A stretch of 64,000 nucleotides of DNA from positions 15,459,584-15,523,583 of the forward strand of contig NC_058139.1 of assembly GCF_011075055.1 (NCBI RefSeq), in the 5' to 3' direction. This stretch comes from Mangifera indica (Eukaryota; Streptophyta; Magnoliopsida; Sapindales; Anacardiaceae). Of the stretch, positions 23,700-37,400 are shown piece by piece (positions within the stretch are counted from its first letter, which is position 1; every line of letters begins with the position of its first letter). The notes below the pieces were generated by a model. The model ran no database searches. It saw only the letters and a program-made list of their open reading frames with translations, and was not told the DNA's origin. The position numbers and the translations under genes are program-made.

Positions 23700-24560
23700 T
23701 TTAACTCTAAACACCTATAACTTAGAACAAGATCCTTAGTCCTTTTTAAGTACTTAAGGATTGATTTCACAGCTAACTAATGTTTCTCCCCTAGCTTGGC
23801 CTGATATCTGCTCGTAACACTTACAACAAATGCTATGTTAGGCCTTGTACATAGCATTGCGTACATAAGTTCACCTACAACCGAAGCATAAGACATATTA
23901 CACATCTGTTCTCACTTTTCATTGGTCTTTGGACCCATATCTTTAGAAAGATTAAAACCATGAGTGATGGGCAAAAACCCTCTTATCAAGTTTTCTATGT
24001 TGAACCTTTTCAACAACTTTTCTATGTAAGTTTTTTGGGATAATCCAATTATCCTTTTTGTTTTATCTGTATAGATATGAATTTCAAGGATGTATGTAAC
24101 ATCTTCCAAATCTTTCATTGAGAAGGTTCTAGATAACCAAATCTTAACCTCATTCATCATACCAATGTCATTACCCATTAGTAGTATATCATCTACATAC
24201 AATATAAGAAATGTAATGACATGATCCTTGACCCATTTGTAAACATAGGGTTTGCTTGGATTCTTTTTTAAACCAAACGATTTGATTATTTCATCAAATC
24301 AAATATTCTAGCTTCTGGAAGCTTATTCCAATCTATTAATGGATCGATGCAACTTGCATACTTTATGTCTTTTGGAAGCAGATACAAAAACTATAGGTTA
24401 TTCCATATATATGTTTTCCTCAATGAAACTATTGGGGAACATAATCTTGACATCCATTTGTCAAATTTTGTAATTATGGTATATTGTGATAGCTAGCATT
24501 TTCAGATCGATTTAATCATAGCCACAGGCAAAAAGGTTTCCTCATAATCTAACCCCTATA
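23700..24560 (-). pseudogene. Copia A copy 1 reverse transcriptase remnant
   Basis: A 96-residue open stretch (23912-24202) contains the catalytic box in YVDDILLMGND, followed by SMKDLEDVTYILEI and LSQKTYIEKLLKRFN, which are typical copia reverse transcriptase C-terminal motifs. Here the active-site YVDD is intact, unlike the YVND and YIND of the other two copies in the window. Frames upstream and downstream are broken, so no active enzyme can be made. Confidence 0.8.
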
Positions 24561-24899
24561 TTTGAATATAACCTTTTGCTACTAGTCGTGCGTTATAGGT
24601 CTCTGCCTGTCCATCCTTACCAATCTTTCTCTTGAAAACTCACTTACAGCCAATAGGAACAATTCCTTATAGTGGACAACAAGTGTCCATACTTGATTAG
24701 CATGAATGGATTTTATTTCAAAATCTATTGCTTCTAAACATCTACCTGAATCAATATCCATGATTGCTTTTCATAGCTTATAGGATTATTGTTATAGTTT
24801 ATTTCTCCCACTAAATAAGATTCACAATCTTGTTTATGAAAAAATTCATATCTTTCTAAAGGTTTGGATACTCTAGAAGATCTTCAAACTATAATTAGT

Positions 24900-26103
24900 A
24901 CATCAAATATAGAGGTCTACTGAGAGGACTCTCTTGGCTTAGCCTGTTTGATCTAAGTCTCTTTGAAATTTTCTTTGAGCTCTATTATTCTTTCCACAAC
25001 TCTTTCTTGCATGAACTCCTTCTCTAAGAAGTGGACATTTCTACTAATCGAAATTCTTTAATCAGTTAGGAAGTAAAAGTAATATCCTAAATAATCTTTA
25101 GGATATCCTATGAACCAAGCCTTTTTAGACTTGACATCCAACATATCGGTTTTAATTAATTTAACATAAGTTGGACATCCCTAAATTTTAAGATAATTAA
25201 CACTAGAAGGCTCACCATATCACATCTCATATAGTATTTTTTGAACTAATTTGGATGGTGCTCTGTTTAGAATATGCATAGCAGTAAGTAATGCATATCC
25301 TTATAATGATATCAATTGGTCCGTAAAACTTACCATAAATCGTACTATACCTAATAGGGTACAATTTCTTCTTTCTGATACACCATTGTGTTATAATGTA
25401 TACGAAGAAGTCATCTGAGATACGATTCAATTTTTCTTCAAGTAGTCTTGAAATTTCATACTCAAATATTCACCTCTACGATCTAATTATAAGGCTTTGA
25501 TATTCTTTCTAGATTATTTCTCTACTTCATTCTTGAATTCCCTGAACTTTTGAAGGTTTCAAATTTGTATTTTATTAAATACACATACCTATACCTTGAA
25601 TAATCATCGATAAAGGTGATGAAGTATTGAAAACCACCTCTCACCATTTCACCAAATGGTCCACATACATCAAAATGTATTAGTTTCAATAGTTCATTGG
25701 ATCTTTCCACTTTATTTTTAAAGAGTAATTTGGTTAGTTTTAATTAAAGACATAATTCACAAGTTGGATAGGATTTAAAACCTAATGAATTCAAAGTTCT
25801 ATTTATTTTCAATCTCATTATCCTTTTGTCTCTTATGTGACCAAAATGATGTTGTCAAAGTAACCTTGGATTAATTTCCCCTCGAGATCTTTTATTTGTG
25901 ACAAAATTTATAATATTTAGATTCTTTAGCTCCAAAACATACAAACCATTTGTATTTATTGCTTTGCCAACTGGAGAATTTTCAAAATGAATCAAATATT
26001 CATTACCATTGAACTGCACATTGTAACCATTTTTATATAAAACAGATACAAAAATTATATTTCTAGTAGCTTTAGCAAAATACAAAACTTTGTATAATCT
26101 CAA
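24900..26103 (-). pseudogene. Copia A copy 1 protease-integrase remnant
   Basis: A 62-residue stretch (25522-25710) reads HFDVCGPFGEMVRGGFQYF then TFIDDYSRYRYVYL, the start of the copia integrase catalytic core with the first two acidic positions. Just upstream on the minus strand (25855-26103) lies a segment with LYFAKATRNIIFVSVL-like phrases typical of the region between protease and the GAG-pre-integrase domain. Both are flanked by stops. Confidence 0.75.
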
Positions 26104-26267
26104 AAGATGTCCTAATAGAAGCTTTAGAGAATGATCTCCTATGGTTTAGTTGCAACTCTTGCTCCGTTGGCTATCTTCAAAATGACTTTATTCTTGGACA
26201 ATACAAAACTATTCTGCAGGTCTTATAATGACACACATATTTGAGATGTAGCTACTAAATCTAATAT

Positions 26268-27129
26268 TCAGATTTGATTATTTGAATTAACATTTAACTC
26301 AAATTCTATCACAAATGAAGGAAATATACATGTTTTCTTTTCCATCAAACTCTGAAGGACAATTCCTCTTCTAGTGTCCGTCATTGTTGTAGTGAAAGCA
26401 CTACTCGTTCGCCTTAACCTTGTCTGTATTGGATTGGTCTTTCTTAAAGTTCTTTTTCTTTGGTCCAACTTTTAGACCTTTCCAAGATTGTTTTTATTTC
26501 TTCTTTGCTCCACTTGTGGAGGCAATGTTAACTTCCCCGTGCCCTTTCCCTTGCTTATAAAATTCCTGAATCTCATTTAAAAGCTCTGGTTGTATGCATT
26601 CAATTCTATTCAAATTATAATTTGTTATAAATGGTTTATAATTGTTTGGGAGGGATTTTAGAATCAAATTCACCTTGATTTTATGGGGAATCATAACCCC
26701 ATAGATATTTAACTGCTCCAAAATATTTATCATCCTAATGATATGGTCATCTGGAAGCATTCCCTCCCTTAGTCTCATTCTGAAAAGTGTCACACATAGA
26801 TTGTACTCAACTACTCAAGAGTTCTTGCCATACAGCTCTTGCAAAGCCATGAGTATATCGTGCGCACTTAACATGTTTTCATGCTTTGTTTGGAGCTCTC
26901 TGTTCATTGAAGCTAGCATGTAGCTTTAGGCTCTTAGATTATGATATTTCCAAGCTTCGAAAACTTCCTTTTCATCATCTATAGCATCCAGAGCCAAGTC
27001 AAATGGAATTGTCTTTCTAATACATATGCAACTTTTTCAAAGGTGAGAACAATTCTCAAATTTCTTGGCCAATCTTTAAAGTTCGATCCGGTCAATATAT
27101 TGTTATCTAGAATTCATATTATTGGCCAT
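26268..27129 (-). pseudogene. Copia A copy 1 gag remnant
   Basis: The likely ATG is at 27129-27127 (MANNMNSR). Later open pieces read DDHIIRMINILEQLNIYG, then ITNYNLNRIE and LLNEIQEFYKQGKG, which match the plus-strand gag at 56591-57485. A zinc knuckle of CFHYNNDGH type follows near 26350-26400. Its Trp position is a TAG stop. Several stops and frameshifts make it non-coding. Confidence 0.75.
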
Positions 27130-29248
27130 TTCTTTTTATTTTATCACAATCATTTAGAAAATATTGCAAAGAAAATTTAATTTTTATTAGTGGCTTGAAT
27201 ATATATGAATTTAAACCCTTTTATTGCATAATCTTATTAGCTCTCACTATTTTATTCGAATCCCACACTCCCTTAGATAAGATCCGAAAATTTTGTTAGA
27301 TTAAATTTCTTAATGGGGAATCAAATTCTTATTAAACGTAATTAACCTCACATAATAAAAATCTTGGTTAATTAAATTTAATAAGTAGGAAACCTTTTCC
27401 ATTTATATCCCTATATAAGACTCAATTCATTTAGCATGTCTTTCACTTCGGATACCTCACATAATAAAATTCTTGGCACCTTCGGCTAGTTAAATCTGAA
27501 TCATCATGTTTTCCCAAAGTGACATTTTCATCATGTCTCACATAATAGAATTTTTGGTCATGATAAAAAAAATCACTTAACAACAGGCTAAATTTAATTC
27601 AATGACATAAATTCTACATCTTTCACATGATAGAAATCTTGAGATATTATAATTTATGCTATAGAATTTAATTATCCCATGATGGGAGACATAGATTTAA
27701 TAATTTTAGTTAGGGAGATTTAAGTTTAACTTAATTTTAATTAAGTTTAATTAAACATGACATACATACATCTTATATATGCATAATTTAAAACATGGAG
27801 GGATGATCATAGGGTTTTCGAAATTACAACCTAATGGAAAACTATTCACTTAAGTCTTTGTCTTCATTTGGATCACTGTCCGAATCGTCTTTAGGTCCTC
27901 ATCCAATCATTCTAATTACATTCGAAACTAAGATGTGCAGGCCTGATAAATAAAATTAAATAAATGGGATGGGGTTATTTAATACAAACCCCTTAATTAA
28001 AAGAATATTACAACCCAATTATTTAAACTTTGACAAATGGCAAATTACACCCATGATCATCCCATAGTCATCCATCCATCCAACATTCACTTTAATATTC
28101 AATAGATTATTAAATATTTATTTATAATATATGATCTAATCAAAATTATAATTAACAACATGCAATGATTCAATTATTTAAGTATAAATAACATGATGTA
28201 TACTATTCAAATATTCATAATATTTATTTTACGTAACATTTACCTAACACTATACCATGACAACTTTCACACTCAATCAACATTAAGTGTTAGTTGACCT
28301 TGTGCACCTTTATCAGCTTATACACTCAGTTATATTAATGCAAGTTAATACTTATACACAATGTTTCATTTAACTAATGCACTTAATCTCGTTGGTGCAA
28401 GTTGATTCTTGTACACAATTTCTTATTTAACTAATATACCTAATCTCATTAATGCAAGTTGATTCTTGTACACAACCTTTCATTCAACTAATGCATCTAA
28501 TCTCATTAATGTAAGTTGATTTTTGTACACAACCCTTCATTCAATTAATGTGAACAAAATCATGCACATCATCTCATGGCTCATATACATCAATTACCAT
28601 TCAAAACAACATGCAAGTACTTTCACCATGCATCATATCCTTTTAGATTATATGTAATTATATACATTAATCACATAAATCATAATTTTCACCCAAATGT
28701 CTTAATCAACATTAAAGCATCATTTAGTATGTCCAAATGTGAACTTAAAAAATAATCCAGAATTTTTTATGAATAATTTCAACATATATATGCAAATTCA
28801 TTAACATATCTCCATACATCAAACTTTCCTATGCATATACCATACATGCTTGCCCTTAATTCATGTATTTTATGTACAATACACAAAATTAGCATAAATT
28901 TTTCAATGTATATCATCATATACATCCAGCCAACATGCATTAATAAAAATTCCAGGATTTAAATTTCAATTCTCAAGCCAAAAAGCACATGTATGTCTAA
29001 ATCAAGCATATATACATGCATACATGCCTTAAAACACATGTTCTTCATCTTAAAATCATTAGAACATGGAAAAAAATAAATAAATAAAAATTAGCCAAGA
29101 AAGATTCAGCCCAGAGTTATAAAGCAAAACATGCTTGAAAAGCTTGATTTCCTAACAACATGCATGTACACATATGATACATATACATACCTTTATGTAT
29201 AAAAATAATACATTTAGCTTCAAAAAGACATGCAAGTTGTTGAACCAA
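27130..29248 (-). other. Leader of copia A copy 1
   Basis: About 2.1 kb of AT-rich, non-coding sequence lies between the primer site and gag. It contains a four-unit 57-bp tandem repeat at about 28320-28550. A leader of similar length (54502-56590) exists in the other family-A element. Confidence 0.6.
28320..28550 (-). repeat. 57-bp tandem repeat in copia leader
   Basis: The anchor GCAAGTT (GTAAGTT in the last unit) recurs at 28340, 28397, 28454 and 28511, an exact 57-bp period. Each unit also carries a TTCTTGTACACAA-like phrase and a CTAATCTCATTAATG-like phrase. It lies in the leader between primer site and gag. Confidence 0.85.
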
Positions 29249-29260
29249 GCTTTGATATCA
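29249..29260 (-). other. Degraded primer-binding site of copia A copy 1
   Basis: The plus strand reads GCTTTGATATCA, which differs from the tRNA-iMet 3' end GCTCTGATACCA by two C-to-T changes. It lies two bases from the LTR that begins TG at 29263. Confidence 0.75.
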
Positions 29261-29262
29261 TT

Positions 29263-29630
29263 TGAAGGATTAGGTGAAAAGAATAGATGCAAAACAAATA
29301 TACATGCCAATAAAGAAAGAATCAAAGCATGCATTTGCAAAAAAGAGAAAAGATAAGGATTTTACCTATTCCTTTGCCTCCTATATGGATATAGGATAGC
29401 GGAATGAGTCTCCCACTTGCAAAACCTCCAAAGAAAGTCTACCATCAAACCAAAATACAACCTTTGTTGTGAGGTGGAGAGAATTTTGCAATTTAGTGAG
29501 GGAAATTTTAGTTTAAAACGGACTAACTCACTTTGAATGAACTAACTTTATTCTTTTATAATAGTGGTTAATTGTAATTTTCTAAAATTCTACTTTTGGA
29601 CCACCAAAATGTTGATATAAAGATTTGTCA

Positions 29631-29687
<57 letters not shown>

Positions 29688-30844
29688 ACATTAATTTCAT
29701 CTCACTAACACTTTATCTTTTAAGATGTTATTTTGCATCCATATAACATTTTATATGATTCTTATTATCCTTCAGAAGGTGTTGGCCAACCCCAGATAAT
29801 TAATTCTCCCTCTCATAAGTTTGGTTTATTAGTGTGACCCTTTAGGTTCACCATAGCATAACCGTGAGTTCTTTTTTAGATGATCTGAAAGTGCATCTGA
29901 AAAGTCAACAATTATGGTAAATATTTAGCAATGTACCATAGCCCCTAAACCACGATGAAGAAATATTCCATCGAACCAAAAGTATCCAATTGTACGTTTC
30001 ATATAGGTAATATCCTTCTGTTGTCCAATCCAAATCGATTTTGGACCTATAGATTGTCAAAGTCCTAATTTTGATTCTTTACGAATCATCAATTTTAATA
30101 TTCAGAATATGTCATAACAAACATTTTTCGTATGACTTATATTATACTTTGGTCAGAGATTCAATTTCTAATATTTATCGATATTCACTTTAGAACTTAA
30201 ATCCGAGTTGAATTAATGGATATTTAGAACTCAATACTTTTCGAGTGAACAGATCTCATCTTGACCACCATTCTTCTCCATATACAAATAACACATGACT
30301 AGTATGGTTTGTTTTATTAGATGTGGTTAACCTTGTATATATACACCATATGAATCATATATATCTATATCGAATCCAACTATGATGTCTCAGATTAAAA
30401 GATTACTTTGTACACTAATACAATCTTACGATAAGTCATTGACTACGATTTAATAACCATGTAACTTATCGTTATTAGTCATGTTCAAAAAACAATTCTC
30501 TAACTGTTAATCCATACTAATATCCTAATGATATGACAATTATTGTTACCCGCACTAATGTCATCTCATGACATTCAACAAAGATATTCAGTATGCCTAC
30601 TATGTGATATAACTGTCCAAGTTATATCATGTCTGTAGGAAATAATTCGATGATTCAGTTTGTATTAAGTGAGTCATTCAGACAGTTCTTACACATACTT
30701 TATATTATCATAAAATAAAGAAAACAGTTTATACTTATGAACAAAAGAACTACTTCTTTATTAATACATTATTTAAAAGATTATATACAAGATGAAATAC
30801 CCTAAAATCGAGAACATGGATGGTTCATAAAGAATACACTAACA
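29263..30844 (-). mobile_element. 5' LTR of copia A copy 1
   Basis: It aligns throughout with 21611-23197. It begins TGAAGGATTAGG next to the primer site and ends in TAACA at 30844. A TA microsatellite of about 48 bp lies at 29635-29684. Substitutions against its partner are frequent across the whole length. Confidence 0.85.
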
Positions 30845-31130
30845 ACTTTGAATCCAACCCTAATTGCAGGTGAAAGGAAAGGAAAATAAATATGTTCTTA
30901 TATAATTTGGATATTTAAAAGGTTTTTTTTATATTTTTGTTATATTGGAGTTATATGATAATTTTGAATGTCATAGTAAAATAAAATGGTAATTTTACTT
31001 TCTAATATTGTTTTCATTAACAGAGTTTAATTTGGGTGAAAAAGTGTTATTTATACCAACTAGGAGTGGAAAAGTATTTCAAAGCCAAAACATTGGGTGG
31101 GTAAATGTGATTCACTCGGTATAAAACTTG
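30845..31130. mobile_element. Possible diverged Mutator-like element arm
   Basis: The layout resembles the arm at 50476-50884: AT-rich DNA with a GGTAATTTTAC phrase, then GAGTTTAATTTGGGTG, then a terminal CATTGGGTGGGTAAATGTGATTC in two parts. I cannot find the opposite arm or a target duplication. Confidence 0.3.
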
Positions 31131-31250
31131 TTAAAGCAACTTAATATTTCCTAGCCACTTAATTCTTACAATAAAAATACATACACAAAACCCAATTTTC
31201 TTGGAAGAAAAAAATATCGATAAAAAGACATAACAACCATTTTTCCTTTC

Positions 31251-31439
31251 ACCCCAAAGGATGGCTTTAGTGGCAATAGAGGGCATTCATATATAAGAGA
31301 ACATACGTTTAAATCTCCTTGGATTATATTTCAAAATTTAATTTTCTATTTACCTAGTGTAATAGTTATAGGGTCAATTATTGGACTTAGAGTTTTACCT
31401 ATTGGTTCAAGTGGGGTTGCTCTCTACAAAAAAAAAAAA
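31251..31439 (+). mobile_element. SINE-like insertion with poly-A tail
   Basis: The unit begins near ACCCCAAAGGATGGCTTTAG, with GGCTTTAGTGGCAATAGAGGG in two parts resembling box A. It has a decayed box B (CGTTTAAATCTCC) about 50 bp later and closes in 12 A residues at 31428-31439. The target duplication is imperfect (CATTTTTCC before, CATTTATCTTC after). The order and size of about 190 bp fit a tRNA-type SINE. Confidence 0.55.
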
Positions 31440-32897
31440 CATTTATCTTCTAAAATATTTTATAAAATTTAAAGAAAAATTAGAAAAAAATTATTCACAC
31501 TAAACTGCTAGTAACAATAGTCAAAGATAATATTATAATTTCAAAAAAATTCAAATAGTTAAGAGTAATGTGAGATGATATTGTGTAATGACTTTTTTCC
31601 ATTAATATAGTTAAGTTTTGAGTCATAATTTATAGTTTAAGAATTCAAATGGTGGGAATCGTTTTCCCAAGCCTTTGCGTGGGAAATTGTAATTTAATCA
31701 AATTTTTATCTTTATACTAAAAATATCTACAAATAAAAAAATTTAAGGTGATTCAATTAAAATAACTTAACTGTAGGGGGTCTATATGATATTAGCCATA
31801 ATGCTAGGGATGAATATAGTGAAGAAAATGAATTTTGCTGAAATTGTCCTAGTTATAACTTATAATTCTCCAACTTCAAATCTTTGAATTTCATCCATTT
31901 CAGTTAAATTCATGTGCAACATGAGTTATAACTTGTAAGGTTAGTATTAACTTATTCATTTGATTGTTTTAAAGTTTAATGTGATTAGTTTTATTTCCAT
32001 TTTGAATATCTAATTTTTGTAATCAAAATAACATTTTGAGTTTGGAAAAATTTTTTAATACCTGATGGAAAATGGTTATTTGTTAAACTAGAGTTTAATT
32101 TGTGTGTTGAAACTGTGAATTTTGTTACAATATGGTAAATTTTTCTTTGATAGAAAGTTTAGGGTTTAAGGTTAAAATTTTCAATTTTGCTTACTAAAGT
32201 AAGGTTTTTTCAGTTGAAAGCGGTTCTTGGATAATGGGAAATTGTTTGTGATTAATTTATAGTTAATTTGTTAAGTAAAACAAAGAATTTGGTAGAAAAT
32301 CAAATAGTTTCTTATCATTGGGTGTAAAAAAATCCAATAGACGATAAATTATGCCTAGTTATTATTCATCACACGCAAGAACAAAATTGAAATGTGTGGC
32401 ACCTACTAGAGGAAAATGGATATCGGCGAAGCAGTGCCTACCAAAGGTAAAATGATATTTTCCACCATGAGAGAAAAGAGACTTTACATGTTTCATATTT
32501 TTCTTTAACTTATATTTTATAAAATGATTTTTTGGTTAAATTTTCTAACGTATTATTTGTTTTAACAATTTATTTCCCTTAAACTAATATGAATCTTGTT
32601 GTTTTATTTCAAAGATCAACTTTTCGAGAAGATAAAGCTAAGGTTCGTATATCCGCTTACTTTTGATGAAGGCCAATATAGGTCATGTGAAGTGCACCAC
32701 TAGTGTTGTGCTCCTTCATTCAATGTTTTTTTTTTGGGCAAAGTAATTGTAAAAGACCTCTTATTAGAGTTTCAGTTTTAGCTAAAAGAAGTTGACATCT
32801 ATTTTAGCCCTTTGGAGTTTGCCTTGGTAACTACATTGAGGTTTAGTTACTAGATCGGTGTGCAATCATATGTGTCATGTCAAAGGTAGTTTAATTA
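31440..32897. other. Intergenic, with a reverse copy of the 16.6-kb repeat
   Basis: 31590-31720 matches in reverse the end of the 561-bp tandem unit (shared GTTTAAGAATTCAAAT phrase). The rest is AT-rich. A short exon-like stretch at about 32613-32702 is open for roughly 30 codons but I do not recognise it. Confidence 0.3.
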
Positions 32898-34022
32898 TGT
32901 AACACCCATTTCCAAATATATACCCATAGACAAAATATGCCTAAAGAGACGTACACAACTTAACTTCTCATCATGATAGTGGAACAAGAGCATACATTAA
33001 ACACACATTAATTATGTGCATGCAAAAAAGTGTATAAAATAAATTACTTTAAATAGTCATAGTAAAACCATAAATCATAATCAACCCAAATCTTTAACCA
33101 AATATTGTATTTGAAATAAATGTCCTTATCATAACAAGTGCATAACAATACATATTGTTTGCTAATAATGATAAGTTCATAAAATAATTAAATGATAACC
33201 TTACCCCTTAACCTCATGTAACAAATTGAGCTGGACCATTGGCTCTTCACATGCACCATTACTCACCTCTACCTGTAAAACCACAGAAAACAAACGTGTG
33301 AGTTAAAACTCAGTAAGTAGGTGACCTCTTGGCACCTTTATCATAGCTTGAAAACTTAATCTAGCATTCTAATTTCCTAATTGCTCTATAGTCATAACTT
33401 GACACCCTCGTGCCCTATACAAAGGCCATCTCATATAACTATTAAGGTCTAAGATGAACCCAACATATCTGATACCTCGTGAAAACAAATAACACCTGAT
33501 GTATCCATTAACTAATTATTATGTCTTGTGCACATGTCGATCAGATTGTCAGGCTAGCTAGCTATGAGTTTAAATCATAGATATAAAGATTTTTGGATGA
33601 AAACTTGAAACTATCTAAACAAGAAACCACCATACTTGTCTTCTAATGCTTGCAAGTTCTTGGCACTGCTATTAGGGATTTCGACAAGTATAGGCTCCTC
33701 TCCAACAACCATGATCCTTCTCTTTCTCTTTTCTCCTTGGGTTGGACGACTATTAGGGTAGAATAATCATAAAACGTTCAGGCCTTGTGTCCAATATACT
33801 GACTTGCCCAATACCTAACACACGGGCGTATGCCTTGTTTTTATTTAACAATTTTCATATGCTCACATGAAATAACTTTCTTGCCCTTCCAAGGCACAAA
33901 TAGAGGTCACCCTTGCAATGCATGACTGTTCCTACTAAAACTCTATTTTAATAACATTCTAAAATAACTCCAAATATAGAGAAAATACTTAAACACCCTT
34001 GGGTTTACCTGTGATTATTACA
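32898..34022 (-). mobile_element. Solo Ty3/gypsy LTR
   Basis: The unit starts TGTAACACCC and ends TTACA. It is flanked by AATTA (32893-32897) and AGTTA (34023-34027), a 5-bp target duplication with one transition. It shares with the chromovirus LTR the TGTAACA terminus and a CTCAGTAAG phrase, but is otherwise diverged. No primer site or coding sequence adjoins it, so it is best read as the product of LTR-LTR recombination. Confidence 0.65.
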
Positions 34023-35566
34023 AGTTAGTTAATGAGATTTAATTTTGGTCTTTGAGACACCTTCCTGGGGACCATTGATTTTTAAGAGTATATGATATGA
34101 AAGTGGTTCCATACCACTTATTTATTTATTTATTTATTAGTAATTCCATACCACCTTCTTATTTTAGCATAGGATTTGGATGTTTTTAGTTGTTACCCAT
34201 GGAGTGTTCTAATATGGAATTTGATGACTAATTTAATTAGGTAGGCTATACAAAAGAAGTATAAGGACACTGCTCGCCAATATCCACTTTTGTAGAGATT
34301 CCCCTGATGTTTTATTATGTGTTCATCAGTTTCCATCTAATGTTCCAAGTAAGCATTTTTTTTGTTATTTGTTAAATTTTCTTTTCCATTATATTTTGAA
34401 AACACCTTAGTGGCTTAATTAATCCTAAATAAGGGACAATTTACAAAAGTAAACAAAAATAATGATAAACACAATATAAAATAGATAAGGATAAAGAATG
34501 CTCATGATTTATAGTGGTTCAAAACCTTTTCACCTAAGTCTCCTGCATCCACATCTTCAAGCAATTGACTTGAAGTTCCACTATAAATGTGAACAATTTA
34601 CACTAGTTATCCAAAATTGTGTGCACCAATATTAGTTTACGAGATTTTGCCTACAAACATTTGAATACAAGAAAAGTTATGTAAAATGCCTTTATAAGAC
34701 TAAATACAACAGATTTAAAGTGCAAAGAATTCTTTCAAGTATGTGAAATAAAAGTTTAATGAGAGAGTATTAAAGAACTTTCTAAAACAAAAAAGTGTAT
34801 AGCTTGATAATGTATGTATGTTCTTTAACATTTCCTAACTCAAACTCACTTGTTTATATAGGTCTCGTGTTGGAAATGTTGAAATAGTTGTTGGAAATTT
34901 TAAAGTAGTTACTAAGATATGAAGAAAGACATTTTTCTCTTGAAATAGTCAGATCCGTGAGTGTTCAACTCGAATGGAGGGTCATACCTTATCATGAAAT
35001 CTACTTTTCAAGTCGAGTCAACCTTAACACTCATAACGGTTAGGTTTTGATTTGTGCAAATACATGCACAATCATCCCTTCCATTATATGAAGAATGTAA
35101 GAAGATTCTAGAGCATATGATGACTTGCATGCACAATTGAAATTTTGCTTGCATATAATAGTGCATATACCTTGCATGAGCATGTATTTGATTGTTGAAT
35201 TTATTTAATATTGACTTGGATGATACACATGGGATGGCTATGAATGGTACCTTCTACTTGTAACTCATTTATAAAGGTGTTCACAGTCATGCATATATCA
35301 CATGCATGATTGTGCATCAAGTGTTGGCCAAATCCTACATTAACTTCCATTAAGCATGAACACATTACTTTTGTATAAGAGGACTTACTCATGAATGGCT
35401 TCATATATTTAGTGCATGGAAGTGTTGGTGTTGACAACCTTTTACAATAATAGAATACCAGTTTAAAAATTCATATAATGAAACATAACCATAAACACTC
35501 CTTAGGATCTCATTCTTATATACATTAACTCACAAACATGGCATATAAACCATACGACAAGAACTT
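34023..35566. other. Intergenic AT-rich sequence
   Basis: A TTTA microsatellite lies near 34119-34137. A phrase at about 34507-34560 (TTTATAGTGGTTCAAAAC) is of a kind often seen in plant LTRs. An exon-like piece at about 34241-34350 is open in one frame but has no family signature I know. Nothing can be assigned firmly. Confidence 0.3.
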
Positions 35567-37400
35567 ATTATTAGATTAGGTGCTCTAAAGTCAATCTTCT
35601 TGACAATATAAATCCATAAGAGTCATGTCTGAACATTCAAATGGCAATCTTTATCAATAATTGCATGTGTTTACAGTATGCCTTGATAAATGTCCTTAGG
35701 TTGGTAGAATCGTAACAAAGGGTCAATAGGGTGTTTGATCATGAGAACCCTATAAGCACATATGGTGGTCAATTTAAAAATGTCCATGGCCTCAGTTTTA
35801 TCCTGAATAAGGGCACAAATAGTATAGTAAGTTTATGATAATGTTAAACAACCTTGCTGAAAGATAGCATTAGATCTCACGTGTTGAGGTTGTGAGTGTA
35901 AATCTAGCATAACACATGGGTGCATGTTAGGAGCATGTCCACTGGACTAACTCATTAAAAGGATTCTATATAGACGGTAACCCTAATGTCTATGAAAAAT
36001 ATATTCTTAATGGATAATGGTGCATACAATCCTTAGACTTGAGATCACTAGAATGTCATGTACATCGAATGGCATAGTTTGACACTAGCCCAATGTAGCT
36101 TTTTTGAAGGCTTATTCAGAACAGTAATGGTTGGCTATTTCGATAAATATACAAGACTATATTAGATCAAAGGAGGATTCATCACTCTTGGGTACAATGG
36201 TAGATATCTTAATGTATAGTTTAGGTAGGACAATGAATTAAAACCTATGGCCATAACAAGAATAGGTTGGTGTTCGATCTAATGATTATGTTATGATTGT
36301 TTAATGAAACAAACATTTATATTGAAGATGAACTGAGGTCGACATTACTTTTGTGCCTCAGTCTTGACATGATATCAATTGATGAAAGGATTCGAATACA
36401 TGATAACCTAACCACTAAAATGGTTAAACATCAATCTTTCATTGATTCTCTATCAGTTGGGTAGCTATGATTTCTTACTAAAGGTCTCTCATGGTTTGTG
36501 AATAAATAAATTATTAATTGTGCACAAATCACAAATTTTATTCACTATTAACATGATAAGGAATCTATAGGTCATACAAATGAGGACAAGTAGCCATGAC
36601 TAAAAAGTTAAGGATTTATTACTCATAGAGTAAATCACACTGTGATTTATACCTCTATTGATAAGTAAGTATGGATTCAATCATATCATGATGATCTTCT
36701 TACTCATTGTTGGCCTTAAGTGTATATGATTAATACATTATGGGCTAAATGGTAATAATCCAATTGTTTAGGGGTTAGAAATAATTTGTGGAAGTTGGAT
36801 TTGGCCTAATTGCACATAGAATGAATTGCCTTGGGATATATATGATATATTAAATATGTGAAAATGTGTTTTAATATTTAGAAGTAAATATTAAGCACAT
36901 TTAAAGCCTAATTAATATTCATTAAGGGATTTGGCCAAAGGTACGATTAACCCATGGGTTAAACTATACAAAAAGTCGAATTAAAGTTATGATTTGTCTT
37001 ATATAAATAGAGATATTTATCATAATCTACATGATGCAACATAACTTTAGAGAGTCTGTGAAACTTTAGTCGCTTAATCTAAGAGAGAATAGGATCTCTC
37101 AAAACTTTCACTCTTTATTCATCAATCCTTGGTGATCTAGTAATCATCAATGCCTCAAACAAACTTTTATATTATTGTATGTTTGTGGCTACCTCCAGGT
37201 TGATGAGTAGAGGCCCTATTCTTTATTGGGAGTGGTAGAAGTGTTTGGGACAAATTTGGGGTGGATTCCAATTTGAAAGAGTCGTCAAACACAAGTTTGT
37301 AATTCGAAACTCTTTTTTTATGAGTATAACAGCCCGCGGATCTTTGAAACAAGGTTTAGTGATCCAAAATTTTATTTTTCACCTTATTCAGCTGCTAATA
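35567..37400 (+). mobile_element. Copia family-B LTR (approximate ends)
   Basis: The segment aligns with the plus-strand LTR at 12481-14230 and in reverse with 6181-7855: GGTGCTCTAAAGTCAATC near the start, then GAACCCTATAAGCACAT, then TCCTTAGACTTGAG. It continues to a region that looks like an LTR 3' part. Terminal bases, primer site and target duplication could not be fixed, so it may be a solo LTR or the end of a longer remnant. Confidence 0.5.

Larger units (their letters stand above)
21611..30844 (-). mobile_element. Decayed Ty1/copia element (family A, copy 1)
   Basis: Two similar LTRs (21611-23197 and 29263-30844) flank an internal region in minus order: primer site, leader, gag, protease, integrase, reverse transcriptase, RNase H, polypurine tract (23198-23210). 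This is the Ty1/copia order, with integrase before reverse transcriptase. Stops and shifts occur in every domain. The LTRs differ at many sites, so the insertion is old. Flanking pentamers GCTTC and ACTTT are at best a decayed target duplication. It is related to the copia element at 52874-62147. Confidence 0.9.

Noticed and set aside
34241..34350. Exon-like stretch with acceptor- and donor-like edges, and another at about 32613-32702
   Set aside because: Each is open for only about 30 codons, I recognise no family, and no neighbouring exons can be linked. A captured gene fragment is possible but not supported.
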